Positions 10,537-23,300 of a DNA stretch of 64,000 nucleotides are shown piece by piece (the stretch's first letter is position 1; each line of letters begins with the position of its first letter). The position numbers and the translations under genes were made by a program. The notes beneath the pieces were generated by a model. The model was not told the origin of the DNA. It did not search any database and saw only the letters and a program-made list of their open reading frames with translations. The stretch is from Branchiostoma floridae. Its lineage: Eukaryota; Chordata; Leptocardii; Amphioxiformes; Branchiostomatidae. Where the stretch lies: the NCBI RefSeq assembly GCF_000003815.2, contig NC_049992.1:17457432-17521431 (forward strand), read 5' to 3'.

Positions 10537-13500
10537 ATGGAGAAAAAATCTGCGCTAGTTTTCTCAAGTTGGAATATCCAAGGTAGTGTTAAGAAGAAGT
10601 TTAGCGAGGAAGAGTTTTGTAATTACTTTAGAAATAGTGATATTGTTTGTATACAAGAAACCTGGACAGACAATTATGTAGATTTTCAGTTTCCAGGGTA
10701 TAGTTTGTTTAGTAGTAATAGATGTAGAAATAAGAGGGCAAAACGTAATTCGGGTGGGGTTGCGACTATTTTCAAAAGTTCGCTCAGAAAGGGGATTAAA
10801 AAATTAGAGAGTAGTTCAGTCGACAGCATTTGGTGCAAACTTGACAAAAAATTCTTTGGACTCGAAAAAGACCTATTCCTTTGCAACATTTACATCCCTC
10901 CTGAATCCTCAAATTCCATACAAGTTGACCCATTTGATACATTATCCATTGATATCTGCAAATTCTCCAATCTTGGCGACATAATCATCCTAGGGGATTT
11001 CAATGCTAGAACAGGATCTGTTTTGGAAACCTACTTTAGTATTGATTCCCCGGATGACCCCCTGACAAAATATGTTTTAGATACAAAGAAAAGGAATAAT
11101 AGAGATTTTAAAGTAAACAATTACGGTCAACGCCTCATAGAATTGTGCTCGTCGGCTGATTTGACCATCTTGAATGGCAGATTCGCGGGGGATCTGAAAG
11201 GTGATTTTACATGTTACCATTATAATGGTTCAAGTGTGGTGGATTATTGCATCACTCAAAGGTCGATGTTAGCCGATATACAATATATGAATGTAAATTC
11301 TATATCGCCATTCTCCGATCACTGTCACATCTCTTTCTCACTGTCTACAAAGCACTCTCCTCTAGTCCTGAAGGAGGATAGCCAATGTTATGATCCTAAA
11401 CCAACACAATTTACTTGGACTGACGAATCCAAACAATTATATTTAGATACTATAAACAACAAAAACACGCGTTCAAAACTGAGGAATTTCTGCAACAAAA
11501 CATTTCACTCGTCAGAGGAGGCCGTAACAAGCTTCACTGAAATTTTATTAGATGTTTCCAAAAGCTCTCTTAGAATAAGACGTAACATACAAAACAAGAA
11601 AAAGACACAAATCAAAAAGAACAAAATTTGGTTTGATCAAAATTGTTGGTCCCTACGTCATAGAGTTAAAAGATTATCTTTAGAACTGAGGAAAGAACCA
11701 TGGAAACAAGAAACCAGAACGAAGTACTTCACAGCCTTGAAAGACTACAAAAAAATTATAAAACATTCTAAACGGAATTATAAAGCCAATCTATTACGTG
11801 ATCTAGAAACATTAAATGAGAAAAACCCCAAACAATTTTGGTCATTGTTCAATACTCTTGATAAGGAAGTAAACGGCACAAAATATAGCGGTAATATAGA
11901 TCCTAATATCACAAGTAAAGAATGGATAGAACACTTTCAAGGATTAAATAATCTGGTAAAAAACAATGATTTTGACAGTACTTTTGAAAAAAGTGTCACT
12001 GATTCTCTTAAACATCTAGATAAAAACACTTCAAATTCATTAGATTACCCTTTCACGACACCAGAAATTATGAATGGTTTGAAATCACTAAAATCTGGAA
12101 AATCATGTGGTATTGACTCTATCTCAAACGAGATGTTGAAATATGGGGCAGAAAAGATATGCGAACCACTGGTCATTCTCTTTAATACAATCCTTTCCAA
12201 CAACAAGTTTCCATCTAACTGGAACACAAGCATCCTTACACCAATTTTTAAATCTGGCGACAAATCTAATGTAGATAATTATAGAGGAATCGCTATCTCA
12301 AGCTGCCTATCCAAATTGTTCACATTCCTTTTAAATAGTCGCTTACAGAAATTCGTTGAAAGCAATTGTCTGCTAGCCGACACTCAATTCGGATTCAGAA
12401 GAAAGTGCCGAACCTCTGACAATGTACATGTATTTATCCTGAAAGCTCTTATTGAGAAATATATTGAAAAAAAGAGAGGGAAATTATATGTTTGCTTTGT
12501 TGACATGAAGAAAGCGTTTGACAGTGTATGGCGGGATGGTTTATTCTACAAATTGTTAAATTATGGTGTTGGCGGCAAATTCTTCAATGTATTGCAATCC
12601 ATGTACCTCAATGTTAACTATACTGTCAGACTACAAAATGGCCTGTCAAGCCCCTTTGTTTCCACATGCGGAGTAAGACAAGGCTGCAATCTCAGCCCAT
12701 TATTATTCAATATTTTTATTAACGACTTACCTCAATGCTTTGATGATAAATGTGATGCCGCAATTTTGAATTCTAAATCACTCAACTGTCTATCTTGGGC
12801 AGATGACTTAGCCTTGATCTCATTGTCGAAAGAGGGGCTTCAGAATTGTATCAATAACCTGGAAGCTTATTGCAACGAATGGAAATTAAGGGTCAATGTA
12901 TCCAAAACGAAAGTACTGCTTTTTACAAAAGGTTCTATTAACAGATTATCAAACAAATTCTATATATATGGCAAAGAAATACAAGTAGCCGACAGTTATA
13001 CTTACCTTGGTATTCCCCTGACTTCTTCGGGAAAGTTTAAAGCAGCCAGGAAATATTTAAAGACTAAAGCCATGAGAGCTTTATTCAAATTGAAGTCACT
13101 TTTATTCTCTGAAAAGAACATTCCAATTCATTTAGGAATGAGCCTTTTCAACAAGTTTGTACTGCCTATTCTACTGTACGGAGCCGAACTCACATGTTTT
13201 GACCAAACTTCTAAAACAATCAAAATTATTGTATCAAAACAAATTCCAGAATCTTCACCCAAAACTGTTTTCTCTTCCTTTTTAAACAAACTCCATTTAG
13301 AGGGAGATCTTCCTGCAACTGTTAGAAAGAGTGTGTCTTCGGACCTCACTCATACTTACGTCATCCATTTTAAGAAAAGATCAGACAAGGATAGATTATT
13401 GAGACTGGCATCAGGAATGAAATTAGAAAATGACAACTTCGCAATTGAAAACATACGACTTCCTTCACATATTAGTATCCCAGAATTTGATACCATTGAC

Positions 13501-14280
13501 ATGAATTTCCAAAAATTTTTACTTGGAGTACATGCAAAATCATCAAATGACGGCATCCGTGGTGAGTTAGGATCATTTCCTATTTCGATCAACGCTGAGA
13601 TACAATTAATCAAATACTGGCACCGTCTAGCAAACTTACCCGAAGATTCTTTACTACGTGAAGCATATGATGTTGTACTTTCCGGTGAATACGATTGGAC
13701 AAATCACGTAACTGACATTCTCAACTATAATGGTTTTGGGTATGTATGGACAAACCCGAGGTTGTATCATGTTAATACGCTAATCGACCAATTACGACTC
13801 CGTTTACAGGATATATACATTCAAGAATGGCATTCTTCTATCCAGAATAACTCAAAACTTTCTATTTATTCTACGCTAAAGGAAAGATACGGACAAAAGA
13901 AGTATCTTTCGAATGTACACAATTTCGAACTTCGTAGAGCAATTACAAAGATAAGAATCTGTAGTCACAAACTAAATATAGAAGCCGGAAGATATTCTAA
14001 AATTCCCCGTGACCAGAGGTTTTGTCCATTCTGCCCAAATGAGATCGAAGACGAACGTCACTTCGTTATGGAATGTTCTCGATATGATGATAAACGCACA
14101 GAGCTGTTCACATTACTTTCCACTTCCTCTAAAGACTTTGCTACTCTCTGTTCGATAGATAAATTCAAGTACATTCTGGGAAGCGATAATCCACATTGTG
14201 TACAAGTAGGCAAATATATCCACGATTGTTTATACCGTAGAACCAATAGTGTAAATGACATGCTAAACCCTTTATGTTGA
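10537..14280 (+). CDS. Retrotransposon ORF2: AP endonuclease / reverse transcriptase
   Basis: Uninterrupted 1247-residue polyprotein that would nick the target and copy the element's RNA. Endonuclease (residues 1-265): SSWNIQG, QETW, IYIPP, GDFNAR at about 153 and SDHCHI at about 260 are the catalytic blocks of the exonuclease III-like fold. Reverse transcriptase (about 560-830): NYRGIAIS, QFGFRRKCRTSDN, FVDMKKAFDSVW at about 655, GVRQGCNLSPLLFNIFINDL and the active-site WADD at about 754 (Trp in place of the usual Tyr or Phe). C-terminus (about 1150-1200): CPFC...HFVMEC, a zf-RVT zinc knuckle. The ATG at 10537 is chosen because the endonuclease begins eleven residues later. An intact frame of this length suggests recent insertion. 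Confidence 0.95.
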   Translation: MEKKSALVFSSWNIQGSVKKKFSEEEFCNYFRNSDIVCIQETWTDNYVDFQFPGYSLFSSNRCRNKRAKRNSGGVATIFKSSLRKGIKKLESSSVDSIWCKLDKKFFGLEKDLFLCNIYIPPESSNSIQVDPFDTLSIDICKFSNLGDIIILGDFNARTGSVLETYFSIDSPDDPLTKYVLDTKKRNNRDFKVNNYGQRLIELCSSADLTILNGRFAGDLKGDFTCYHYNGSSVVDYCITQRSMLADIQYMNVNSISPFSDHCHISFSLSTKHSPLVLKEDSQCYDPKPTQFTWTDESKQLYLDTINNKNTRSKLRNFCNKTFHSSEEAVTSFTEILLDVSKSSLRIRRNIQNKKKTQIKKNKIWFDQNCWSLRHRVKRLSLELRKEPWKQETRTKYFTALKDYKKIIKHSKRNYKANLLRDLETLNEKNPKQFWSLFNTLDKEVNGTKYSGNIDPNITSKEWIEHFQGLNNLVKNNDFDSTFEKSVTDSLKHLDKNTSNSLDYPFTTPEIMNGLKSLKSGKSCGIDSISNEMLKYGAEKICEPLVILFNTILSNNKFPSNWNTSILTPIFKSGDKSNVDNYRGIAISSCLSKLFTFLLNSRLQKFVESNCLLADTQFGFRRKCRTSDNVHVFILKALIEKYIEKKRGKLYVCFVDMKKAFDSVWRDGLFYKLLNYGVGGKFFNVLQSMYLNVNYTVRLQNGLSSPFVSTCGVRQGCNLSPLLFNIFINDLPQCFDDKCDAAILNSKSLNCLSWADDLALISLSKEGLQNCINNLEAYCNEWKLRVNVSKTKVLLFTKGSINRLSNKFYIYGKEIQVADSYTYLGIPLTSSGKFKAARKYLKTKAMRALFKLKSLLFSEKNIPIHLGMSLFNKFVLPILLYGAELTCFDQTSKTIKIIVSKQIPESSPKTVFSSFLNKLHLEGDLPATVRKSVSSDLTHTYVIHFKKRSDKDRLLRLASGMKLENDNFAIENIRLPSHISIPEFDTIDMNFQKFLLGVHAKSSNDGIRGELGSFPISINAEIQLIKYWHRLANLPEDSLLREAYDVVLSGEYDWTNHVTDILNYNGFGYVWTNPRLYHVNTLIDQLRLRLQDIYIQEWHSSIQNNSKLSIYSTLKERYGQKKYLSNVHNFELRRAITKIRICSHKLNIEAGRYSKIPRDQRFCPFCPNEIEDERHFVMECSRYDDKRTELFTLLSTSSKDFATLCSIDKFKYILGSDNPHCVQVGKYIHDCLYRRTNSVNDMLNPLC

Positions 14281-14380
14281 TGTATCCATACCTATAGATA
14301 TCCATATATATGTGTTTAGTTGTACTGTTAGTAGATGTTATACATGTAGACCTTACGAAAGTCGCTGTACTTTTGTCGTG

Positions 14381-17300
14381 TCAATAAAGATTACTAATGA
14401 TAATAGTTTTGAGTAGAAGCAGGGTGATGAGGAGAGTGAACCCGCTCCAGGTGTGTTGGTTTCCAGCTGAGGCAGTGCAGGGCTGGGTACGGGAGGTGCG
14501 GCACCTCTCCTGGAAGGTGTTGAAGGTGTTATTCATGAGTTATTTTATCACATAGCTCGCAGTGTAAACATACGTTTATTATATGGACGCGTTTCTAATT
14601 AAGAAACCCACAGAAAATGCTTTACCGTTACACGGAGCAACTACAACTTGCATACCGCTTCCAGCGTGTGACTGCATCACTCAAAGCTTGGCATCAGCTT
14701 CCAACAGGATTTGACCCATTCCTGACGTCACACGCAGAATGCAATAAGGTTACACCCAGCAACTACAGCTTACACTCCCCTTCTAGCGTGCGACTGCGGT
14801 ACTCAAAACCTTATATCAGCTTCAAATAGCCTTTGACTAATTCCTGACGTCACGAGGACAGTACAGCAATGTTCACTAATACCACGGAAGGTCACATTTG
14901 AGTCTCTACAACATTTTAGCTATTCTAGACTTGTAGAAGCCCTGGCCTTTTTTAAGTAAATATTGGAGAAATTTTATGTTGATCAGACAGCACAGGGCGC
15001 AGGCTTTCAGATTTGGTTAAAAAAACATACCACAAGGCACTACCTCGACAAGATAATGAGGTCTTAGCATGAAAGTTCATCTGTGTTGGTAAATGACATT
15101 GAAGAAAAGACTAAACTTTACGTAACCAACACCAAGTTAGATTTGGACTTACCCTAAATTTTCAGCCGACTCCGTCAGCCTTGTTCACGGAATGGACCCG
15201 TCTGCTGTAGCTTCCGGACGTGACGTCAGGGACACACGACTACAGCAGAGACGGGGGGCGACACAGGTTATCTGGCATTTACGACCCTACGAAGCTACAG
15301 CAGACGGGTCCATTCCGTGAACAAGGTTGACGGAGTCGGCTGAAAATTTGGGGTAATTCCCAATCTAACTTGGTGTTGGTTACGTAAAGTTTAGTCTTTT
15401 CCACAAGATAATNNNNNNNNNNNNNNNNNNNNNNNNNNNNNNNNNNNNNNNNNNNNNNNNNNNNNNNNNNNNNNNNNNNNNNNNNNNNNNNNNNNNNNNN
15501 NNNNNNNNNNNNTTATAACCCATTGCTCCCGAGTAATGTGACATTTCAGAAGCAGTGTCTTGCTCATTCTGGAGTTGATCAGTTAAAGATTAGGGTAAGT
15601 CCATTTTTTTGGTAATTACAGTTCAACTTTGATCAATAAATATGGTATGCTAGTCAGTAACAAGCAAGATTGGGGACAACAATGGATTCTGACCGGAATC
15701 CATGTTTTTCCGCAGTGTTGTATTACCTGTGTTGACTCCTGTGAGGTTCTGTCTTCCTTCTTGTCTAAATCCAGGACCGTTTCCGTACAGGATGTTCGTG
15801 AATGGCATGCCATCCAGGACGTCGTTGTCATCACTTTCGGGTACAATACCTGTACAAGAAAGGACCAATTGACATTGGTTAAAAAGTCATTGGTCCTATT
15901 CGATTCATGACAAGCATTGCTGTCCTATCATTGTGCTTGTAAATGTGGTTGTATGGGTGAGGCAAAGACCACAGATGTATTTCAAAGGCATTCTGCTAGG
16001 GGTCCTTGCTGAACCAGTATTAAGGACAAATGTGTAAACGTATCTTGACGCCGTTGTGCGAATGACATTTTAGGTACTTTCTTCCATCCTATATATTACG
16101 TTGGTGTTTGAAGGTATCACGAGATTTTAAGTGGTACTCCACTACAGTGCCGTAGAAAACCACAGATGTATTTCAAAGGCATTCTGCTAGGGGTCCTTGC
16201 TGAACCAGTATTAAGGACAAATGTGTAAACGTATCTTGACGCCGTTGTGCGAATGACATTTTAGGTACTTTCTTCCATCCTATATATTACGTTGGTGTTT
16301 GAAGGTATCACGAGATTTTAAGTGGTACTCCACTACAGTGCCGTAGAAAACCACAAGGAAGCCTATTAAGTAAGTTGACATATCTATCCGTAGAAGAAAT
16401 GGGGGGGGGGGATAAATTAATTACATTCTGTGAAGTTGAACATAAAACGACTATCATATTTTACCCAAAATAGGTGTTCCTCTGGGCGCGTACCCTCCGA
16501 AACCAAACATATGGGAGTGGTCTGCCGTCACAGTTATCAGGGTTTCATCAAGGTCAAGCATGTTCTTTCCCACGGCGATGGCGTCATCAAAAGCTATGAC
16601 GTCATGTAGCGCATGCGCTGCCTTGCTGTCATGGTGGCCAAGGTCAATCTTGGATCCTTAGTAAACAGTTGGAAAACATCTGTGTGAGATTTCTTACTCG
16701 TCATAAACGCACTCTTGACAATAGAATCTCATCTATGTTGAAAGGTGACATGGCATGTGACTAAAATAGGTATCTTACTAAAGCTGGGGCACGTTGGCGT
16801 GATTTGGTAGGTCGCTTGATGAATTTTGTGGATTATAAAAAATCTTTTACGCTTTGTGTGTATTCTTGTCATTTTAGTCATACGTGTACGTTTTCATGAT
16901 ATTCGATCCCATCATGAAGTAAAGGGTTAAACATAAATTCAATTCTAAACACCGCCAGCGTATCGTAGGCCAGTGAGATACCCGCTTAAAGCGTGTGTTC
17001 TAGCTCGTAAAATAATAGGAGGGTGGTGACCTTGTCGATGTGNNNNNNNNNNNNNNNNNNNNNNNNNNNNNNNNNNNNNNNNNNNNNNNNNNNNNNNNNN
17101 NNNNNNNNNNNNNNNNNNNNNNNNNNNNNNNNNNNNNNNNNNCGTTGCCTTATTAAAAACCGCCGCTTGGCAATAATTAAAGGAGCCTTACCCTCCACCA
17201 ATAGGAAGAAACCTTTGGGATTTTTGGTCAGGATCTGAAGGGCCTTGGTTGTCATCTCGGCGATGGTTGGTTCCCCTGCTGTGTCGTTCACGGTGTCGAG

Positions 17301-20300
17301 GGAGTACTGCATGTGGCTTGGCTCGAAAAGGCCTAAAGTGAGAAAGAAGACTTTACTGCAATTAAAGCCTAAATCATATTTAAACAAACAACGTCTCTAT
17401 CAAGAAAAATTAATGCACGCTATCCCGTTACACAATACGCTATCCCGTTACACAATACCTGACGTGTTAAAGCAACGATAACAAAAGTTTCTTTTTTTTT
17501 AAAGAAATGTGACAAATCAGTAGGGGATAATTAAATTCTTCTTTTGCTTTCCCTGTGTCGTTGGAATAAATTGTTCAAATTGTATTTTCAATACGTTGGG
17601 AAAGAAGGTAACAAATGAAAACAAGACAAGTGCTTCTAGAAAGTTAGTGTACAACAAGGGTATTCACTAAGCATAGGTTACGGTCCACGACCTAATATTG
17701 GCCGCATGCAAAAGGAACACGACGTCAACATCACGTCCACTCCCTCTATCCAAGCATAGGCGGTAGGCCAAGGAATTGTTGTCGGATCCCCCATGCTTTT
17801 ATACTGCCTGGATGATGTTACGAGTGTGGCTCTAAAGGAAGTACATATACTCGGGATCACCCGAGCGGGTGCCGAACGTCGGCGAGTTCCGAACGAAGGC
17901 ACCCGAAGGTAGGCGACCAGCACTAGAAGGTCGCCTTCGAGCGGAGCGTGATTTTTCCAGTAAGGAGGGTTAGCTCTGCTCTAAGGATGACCGGAAGGGC
18001 TGACGGGGGCCTTTTATGAGCGCAGCGGGGTGCCATTATCTGGTGGATCGGTGCCTTTGAAATGGCTTGAGTGCCAGTTTCGTTGATTTTGGCACCACTG
18101 TACTGTATTTCCTCTTTGTTGCAAAACAACAACAACAACAATTCCGAGGCCTATTGCCCATGATCCAAGCAGAGGTTAGGCTCTGGCTGTTTTTTTTAAA
18201 CTTTTTTTTTAGTATAGTCGCTTTAATCGGGCTTTCTAATTTGTACTGTATCTTGTATGGTCAAAACCTAACACAGCAAGACACAATACAAAATAGAAAG
18301 CCCGATAAAAACGACTAAAAAACGCTTGGAGAGTAAGCCACTTCCAGCCCCAAACAAAATCCCAGATTCTAAAATACGAAAAGAAAATCATGTTTGTACA
18401 TTTCTTCTGCCCGGCGCGCTCGCATATGTAGTATCTATGAGGCACTTTGAATTTGCTTCTGAATACGGATCATTGCTTTGATTCATGCACAACGTTCACC
18501 TTATATTGTCTGATGAAATGTTAAATTACAGAGATGTTGATCTTTATTTACCCATGAGAAAGTCCGTCTCTGCCGGATCGACCTGGTCGAACTCCGCCTT
18601 CCTCCAGACGTACCGCGCGGCGGCACCTTGTTTCCCGTCCTGCCACTCCTGGATCAGATCACGGCCGTCCGTCCGGAAACCGGTTTGGTCCGGATATTCC
18701 GGATCCGACTGGTTGGTAGTGGTGAAATAGGCCCTCCCACCGCCAAGTATGACCTGTTAAAACAAAAATGTATTTCAGAATACATTTGGTTTATGGATAT
18801 GTCAAAACCCCGTCTAAAAGGACACAATTAAGAGTCATTGCATGAGAAAACCAGGCAAAACCAGGCAGAGGTCGGAAGATGGGGGTCAGCCAAATCCGCT
18901 CATATTTTGCATGTGGGATAGGTGGGTGGAACCTTCACCAACCATACAATTAAAACTTCTCAGGTATCTTTGGTTATGGAGTTCTGGGATCCCCCTTTGG
19001 GACCCCAAAAAATCAAGGCATTTTGAGCTGAAATTTGTGAAAATTCTGATCCCTGTCCTGGTAATATTAGAAACAGTATTTACCTACGACTTTGATTTCC
19101 AGATACCCTAAGTACAGTAGTTTCTTACCACAAAATCTGGGGCCTTGGCATTGACATTGAAAGGGTGAACAAGGGGGTTATCAGAACCATTAAAATGTAA
19201 ATTTTGCCATCGTTGAATTTTAGCCATTTTTAGAGGCCTTTTTCTCAAGTGAGCGGTGGTTTTGGAGAATGATTTTAATGTTGCTGGATAGAGGAACATG
19301 TGGTTATTCAGAAACAGTTGTCGTCTAATTGGGACATAGATAATGTCAGTCGTGACTGGAGGATCTTTATGGAGTGTTCTGGGATTTTTTATTACAATAA
19401 ATCAGGTAATGACATCTTACTATGGGGGATGTCATGGGTAGATTTGTTGTTTTATGAAGTAAACACAATAGATTATTATAATAGATACTAGGAGCGATTA
19501 CAGATATAGACATGGGCTCCATATGGGCGTTTTAAGGATCTTCAAATATGATTTTGCATGCTGATTATAATCAAAATTTGATTGCTGTTCTCTACTCTGT
19601 TTGCTAAAAGTTACCATATTGAAACACTGTTTACATGATATATTACTACTCATTTAGTAACGAGAAAGGCTATGTATGGGGTTTTTCAGAATTTTACGTA
19701 TAGTAATAATTAGCTACATACAGGTCTTACTGGTGTAGACTTGATATGTTTACAAATTTTAAAACAAGACTAATGAAGTTGTTGGTCATTAAGCATTCCT
19801 TTTTGCTAACTAATGAACTTCTTAAGTTTTCATCAACAGCTATGTACATACTTTAACTGCCCTGCATTGATAAGATGTTAAGGATCAGTGAAATAGAAAA
19901 TAATTCTACTTAACTTGTATTTATAACTACAAGTCTAATTCCCTTTTGTTACTTAAACATGCATATGATAGTCACTATGTATATATTATACATGTATAAC
20001 ACATGCCAATGTGTCATAAAACTGGAACAGACATGTGCTGTAAGGAGAGCAATCTCAGTCTTGACAAGTACAAGTGCTCACAATGGTCTCCAGTGAAGTT
20101 ACATAGGGGGCTTTTCTGGACTTAGGTCCTGTTACAGGCAAGTGGAAATGTTCAGCAATACACCTCAGTTCTGTCAGCTTCAATGAATTCAGTCCTTTCG
20201 ACTTCGCACGTTCACAGATGTTGATTGTCTCGAACGTTAGAGGATGGCTGTAGTCAATATTTTGATAAACAGTGTCCCTGAGGCCTTGCCACTCCGTTTC

Positions 20301-23300
20301 AGTCTCCATGGATTCAACGTCCTCTTCGGATACCAACTCTGGACTTTCTTGTCGCCTCTGTGCAGCAGACAGCCTGGCAAAGTAACTACTGATCTGTTTG
20401 GCTGTTCTCCACTCTGTAGGCTGGAAGAGAGCTCCCCATCAGTACCCCTTGCATGCTGCATCTGCTGAGCAGCCTGTGCACCATCAGCTTTCTGTCCAGA
20501 TCTGGCCCCTTGATTGAAAATGTCGGTAAGATATGCTTTAGCCCTGTCTGACATTTTCTGTCCACGCTTGAACGTCCGGAGTGCCCATCCTTCACTGACA
20601 TGATAGACTTGAGAGGGTTCTTTGGGGCCAGCTTCTCCTTCGACTAGCTGCTGCTGCTGTACCCCTAGCTGTCCTTGAGCTATGCCCGTGACCGCCTGTG
20701 CCCATTGTTTCCGGATTCTATCATAGCTGGATTCTCTTTCCAGTTCTTTATGGTGAGTTCCGACATTCAGATGTTCGTCCAGCTCACCGGCTGAGTGGAA
20801 TGACGCCACGCATCCTGTCTCAGGGCAATGGAAAAGGGACTTAGCACCACCGGCCGTTGACGTTGCGATGTGGCTTGCATGTGGTTGCGAGGGACCAAAC
20901 GGTACTTTGATGTTGAGGGTTCCGGGATGCACCTGTGGGAGCGAAGTGGTTGTTACGATTTCACCTTCCCCAATATTGAAGGATTTCCAAACTCTGACAC
21001 CTTCCTCCACAAACTCGAAGTTATTCCATGATTTGACTCCTTCCCAACTTAGCACCTGATGCTCTTTGGCTGGAACCATCTGAGCAACTGCTATTCTGCA
21101 ACCCTTTATTCCGCCATGCGACTCCAGGGCGTCCTTCATGTCCTCCGCAGTTATGACATCATGCTTTTCATTCACGTAACGGCGAATATGCGTCTTCATA
21201 GACGCAATTTTTCGGTCGCAGATGTCCTTGCCAGCCTGCGGATCGGAAAAGTCATACCGTAGAACTGAAATACCCGTTCTCTCGCCAATCATTGGCAGAG
21301 ACAACAGAAGTGGACCACAATGGTAACATCCCGCGTTGTCCGATCTGAGGAATGCTTTTGACAGCACGGGGTTCTCGGTCTTGATGGTCTGGAGGACATT
21401 TTCCAAGATGGCTGATATGGATTGCCAGTCCTGTCGGCAGCTGTTAAAGATGTGCACAAAACACTCCACATCATACCGCCCCTCGTTTCCTTTGGTGATA
21501 ACTGATGTCACGTGCCAGCTCCTCCCGCGTTTGCCGAAAAACTCAGCCATGTGCTCGCGGTATTTCAACGGAAGGAACTTCATGGCCCAATCAGAGATGA
21601 TGAGAGCTGTTTGATTGTCTAGATGCTGCAGTGCTGATTGTTTTCCAAGCTCCTGATTGACCGCACGTAACATGTGTGCCTTCCAGTTGTAAATGGCTGT
21701 TGATGAATGACCGAAGGTGAAACTCAGGCGATTCTTGTGCTCGTCTGTTAAAAGACCTTGTTCCATCATGTTCTGTACTTCTTTCAGGCAACAGTCTATG
21801 TTTGCACACCTGTCACAGGCAACATCATGGTTGTGGTCACAATTGCCAGCAAATGTTTCCTTACTCTTATCGCTGAGGGCGAACACTATGCAATGGTCAC
21901 GGCATCGGTCTTCAACCTTGACATGTGTCTTGTAGTCGGTTTTCAGGTATCGTTTCGCTGCTTTTAGGCTCTGCTTGGTAGTATTGGCCCAGGGTACTGG
22001 TGCGCCACTCTGAACAAGGGCATCCACGATGTCACACAATGCATCGAAGGCCTCTGCTCCCTCGGTGGAAATGTAGTCTAGACCTTGGAGGGATGTTTGT
22101 TTCCTTGCAGCGCACACCTCTATGATCTTGAAGAGGGTGCGCTCTTGCAGCGGTTGGAAGTTAGTGCTGCTGCAGTATTGATTGTACTGTTGAATGATCC
22201 GAGACGGGATTAGGGTCCGGATAGCAGCAGGTATGGTGATCTTCTCGCCTGAATCAAGTGTCATTGTCTTCGTCCCATATGCAACGTCCTGCAGTAGGTG
22301 TGGCTGGGTCAGGAATGCAAGGAAATAATCCGTCTTGACAGGGCTTAGTCTTGTCCTATATATAGGTTGTTGTTCAATGGGTTTTCCCGGCCCTACCTCT
22401 GCTGCGTGCGCTCTCGCTTGATCAATTCTCCACTTCGTTAGTCCAGGGATAAGATCTTGCAGCTCCTGCTTGGTGTAGTCATCCGCAAAGAGGGACAAGA
22501 TTTGCTGCTGAGTCTGCCACGTGCTGGCTTGCTGGTATGCTTTCACCAAAGTGACCACCGTTTGGTGGTCCCACATCTTCTTTTTGAGGGGGGGGTTCTT
22601 CAGAGAAGGGCGGTGCTTGCACCAGGCTACGCCACAGATCTGTCTCCTGGCCCGGAGCAATAACGCTCATTGTCGCTCTTACTACGTATACCTCCTTCGT
22701 TTTCTTGATATAATAGTTTTGCTGTCTCTCTGTCACTTCCTTCCAGGGGGTGTTCAGACTGGAGCGAAGAGGGCTGATCCTCCCCTCGGATATGTGGTCA
22801 ATAGCTGTATTGAGTGCTTCTCTGTTCTGTTGCTGGTGGTGTTGTTCATCTACCCAGACACTGGTGTCGGCCTCTCCATTACTAGTAGTACTGCTACTCT
22901 GTGATTCAAACGTCACCTCAGCTGCTGGGGCTTCCGAGATTGTTGATGATGACTCGCTATTCCTCTGCAGTGCGATCTCGTGCATGTCTTGGGGACTGGA
23001 GCATACATTTGCTGTCGCTGCAGAAGCCACTGTTTGCGATGGGGGCCCCATGGAACTTTCTGGCTCTCGACTTGGTCCTGGTTGGTCAGAAGTCATCACT
23101 GGCGGGAGTCCTCCCGTTTCAGCACCTGTTGTACCCTTGGACTGGCGTTTTCTACATAGATCGCATATCGCAGAGCCAGCCGGTACTACTGTGTTATAGC
23201 TATTGTACAGCTGAATAGATAGACCAAACGACACACGTCTGGGATTTTTTAGGGCCACGCTCTTTCCCTTGTGCTCCGGGTGAGCACAAGTGTATCTCTT

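Larger units (their letters stand above)
7500..14395 (+). mobile_element. Near full-length non-LTR retrotransposon (two ORFs, AP-endonuclease type)
   Basis: Contains ORF1 (7689-10246, frameshifted and interrupted by a gap) and ORF2 (10537-14280), then a 110-bp 3' UTR ending AATAAAGATTACTAATGATAATA, a short A/T-rich tail typical of LINEs. There are no LTRs. The 3' boundary is fixed at about 14394-14397 by comparison with AP-2, whose last exon continues where this sequence begins. The 5' boundary is unclear; a GC-richer stretch from about 7510 may be the 5' UTR. The architecture (ORF1 with coiled coil and esterase, APE-RT ORF2) fits the CR1/L2/Jockey-related lineages; the exact clade needs a tree. 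Confidence 0.88.

Noticed and set aside
16768-16990. A sixth copy of MITE family B
   Set aside because: GTATCTTACTAAAGCTGGGGCAC and CCAGTGAGATACCCGC resemble its ends, but the middle is too diverged to be sure.
20386-20601. Third minus-strand frame starting [12 protein letters not shown] within the transposase gene
   Set aside because: It shows no continuity with the protein on either side; the two other frames explain the coding.
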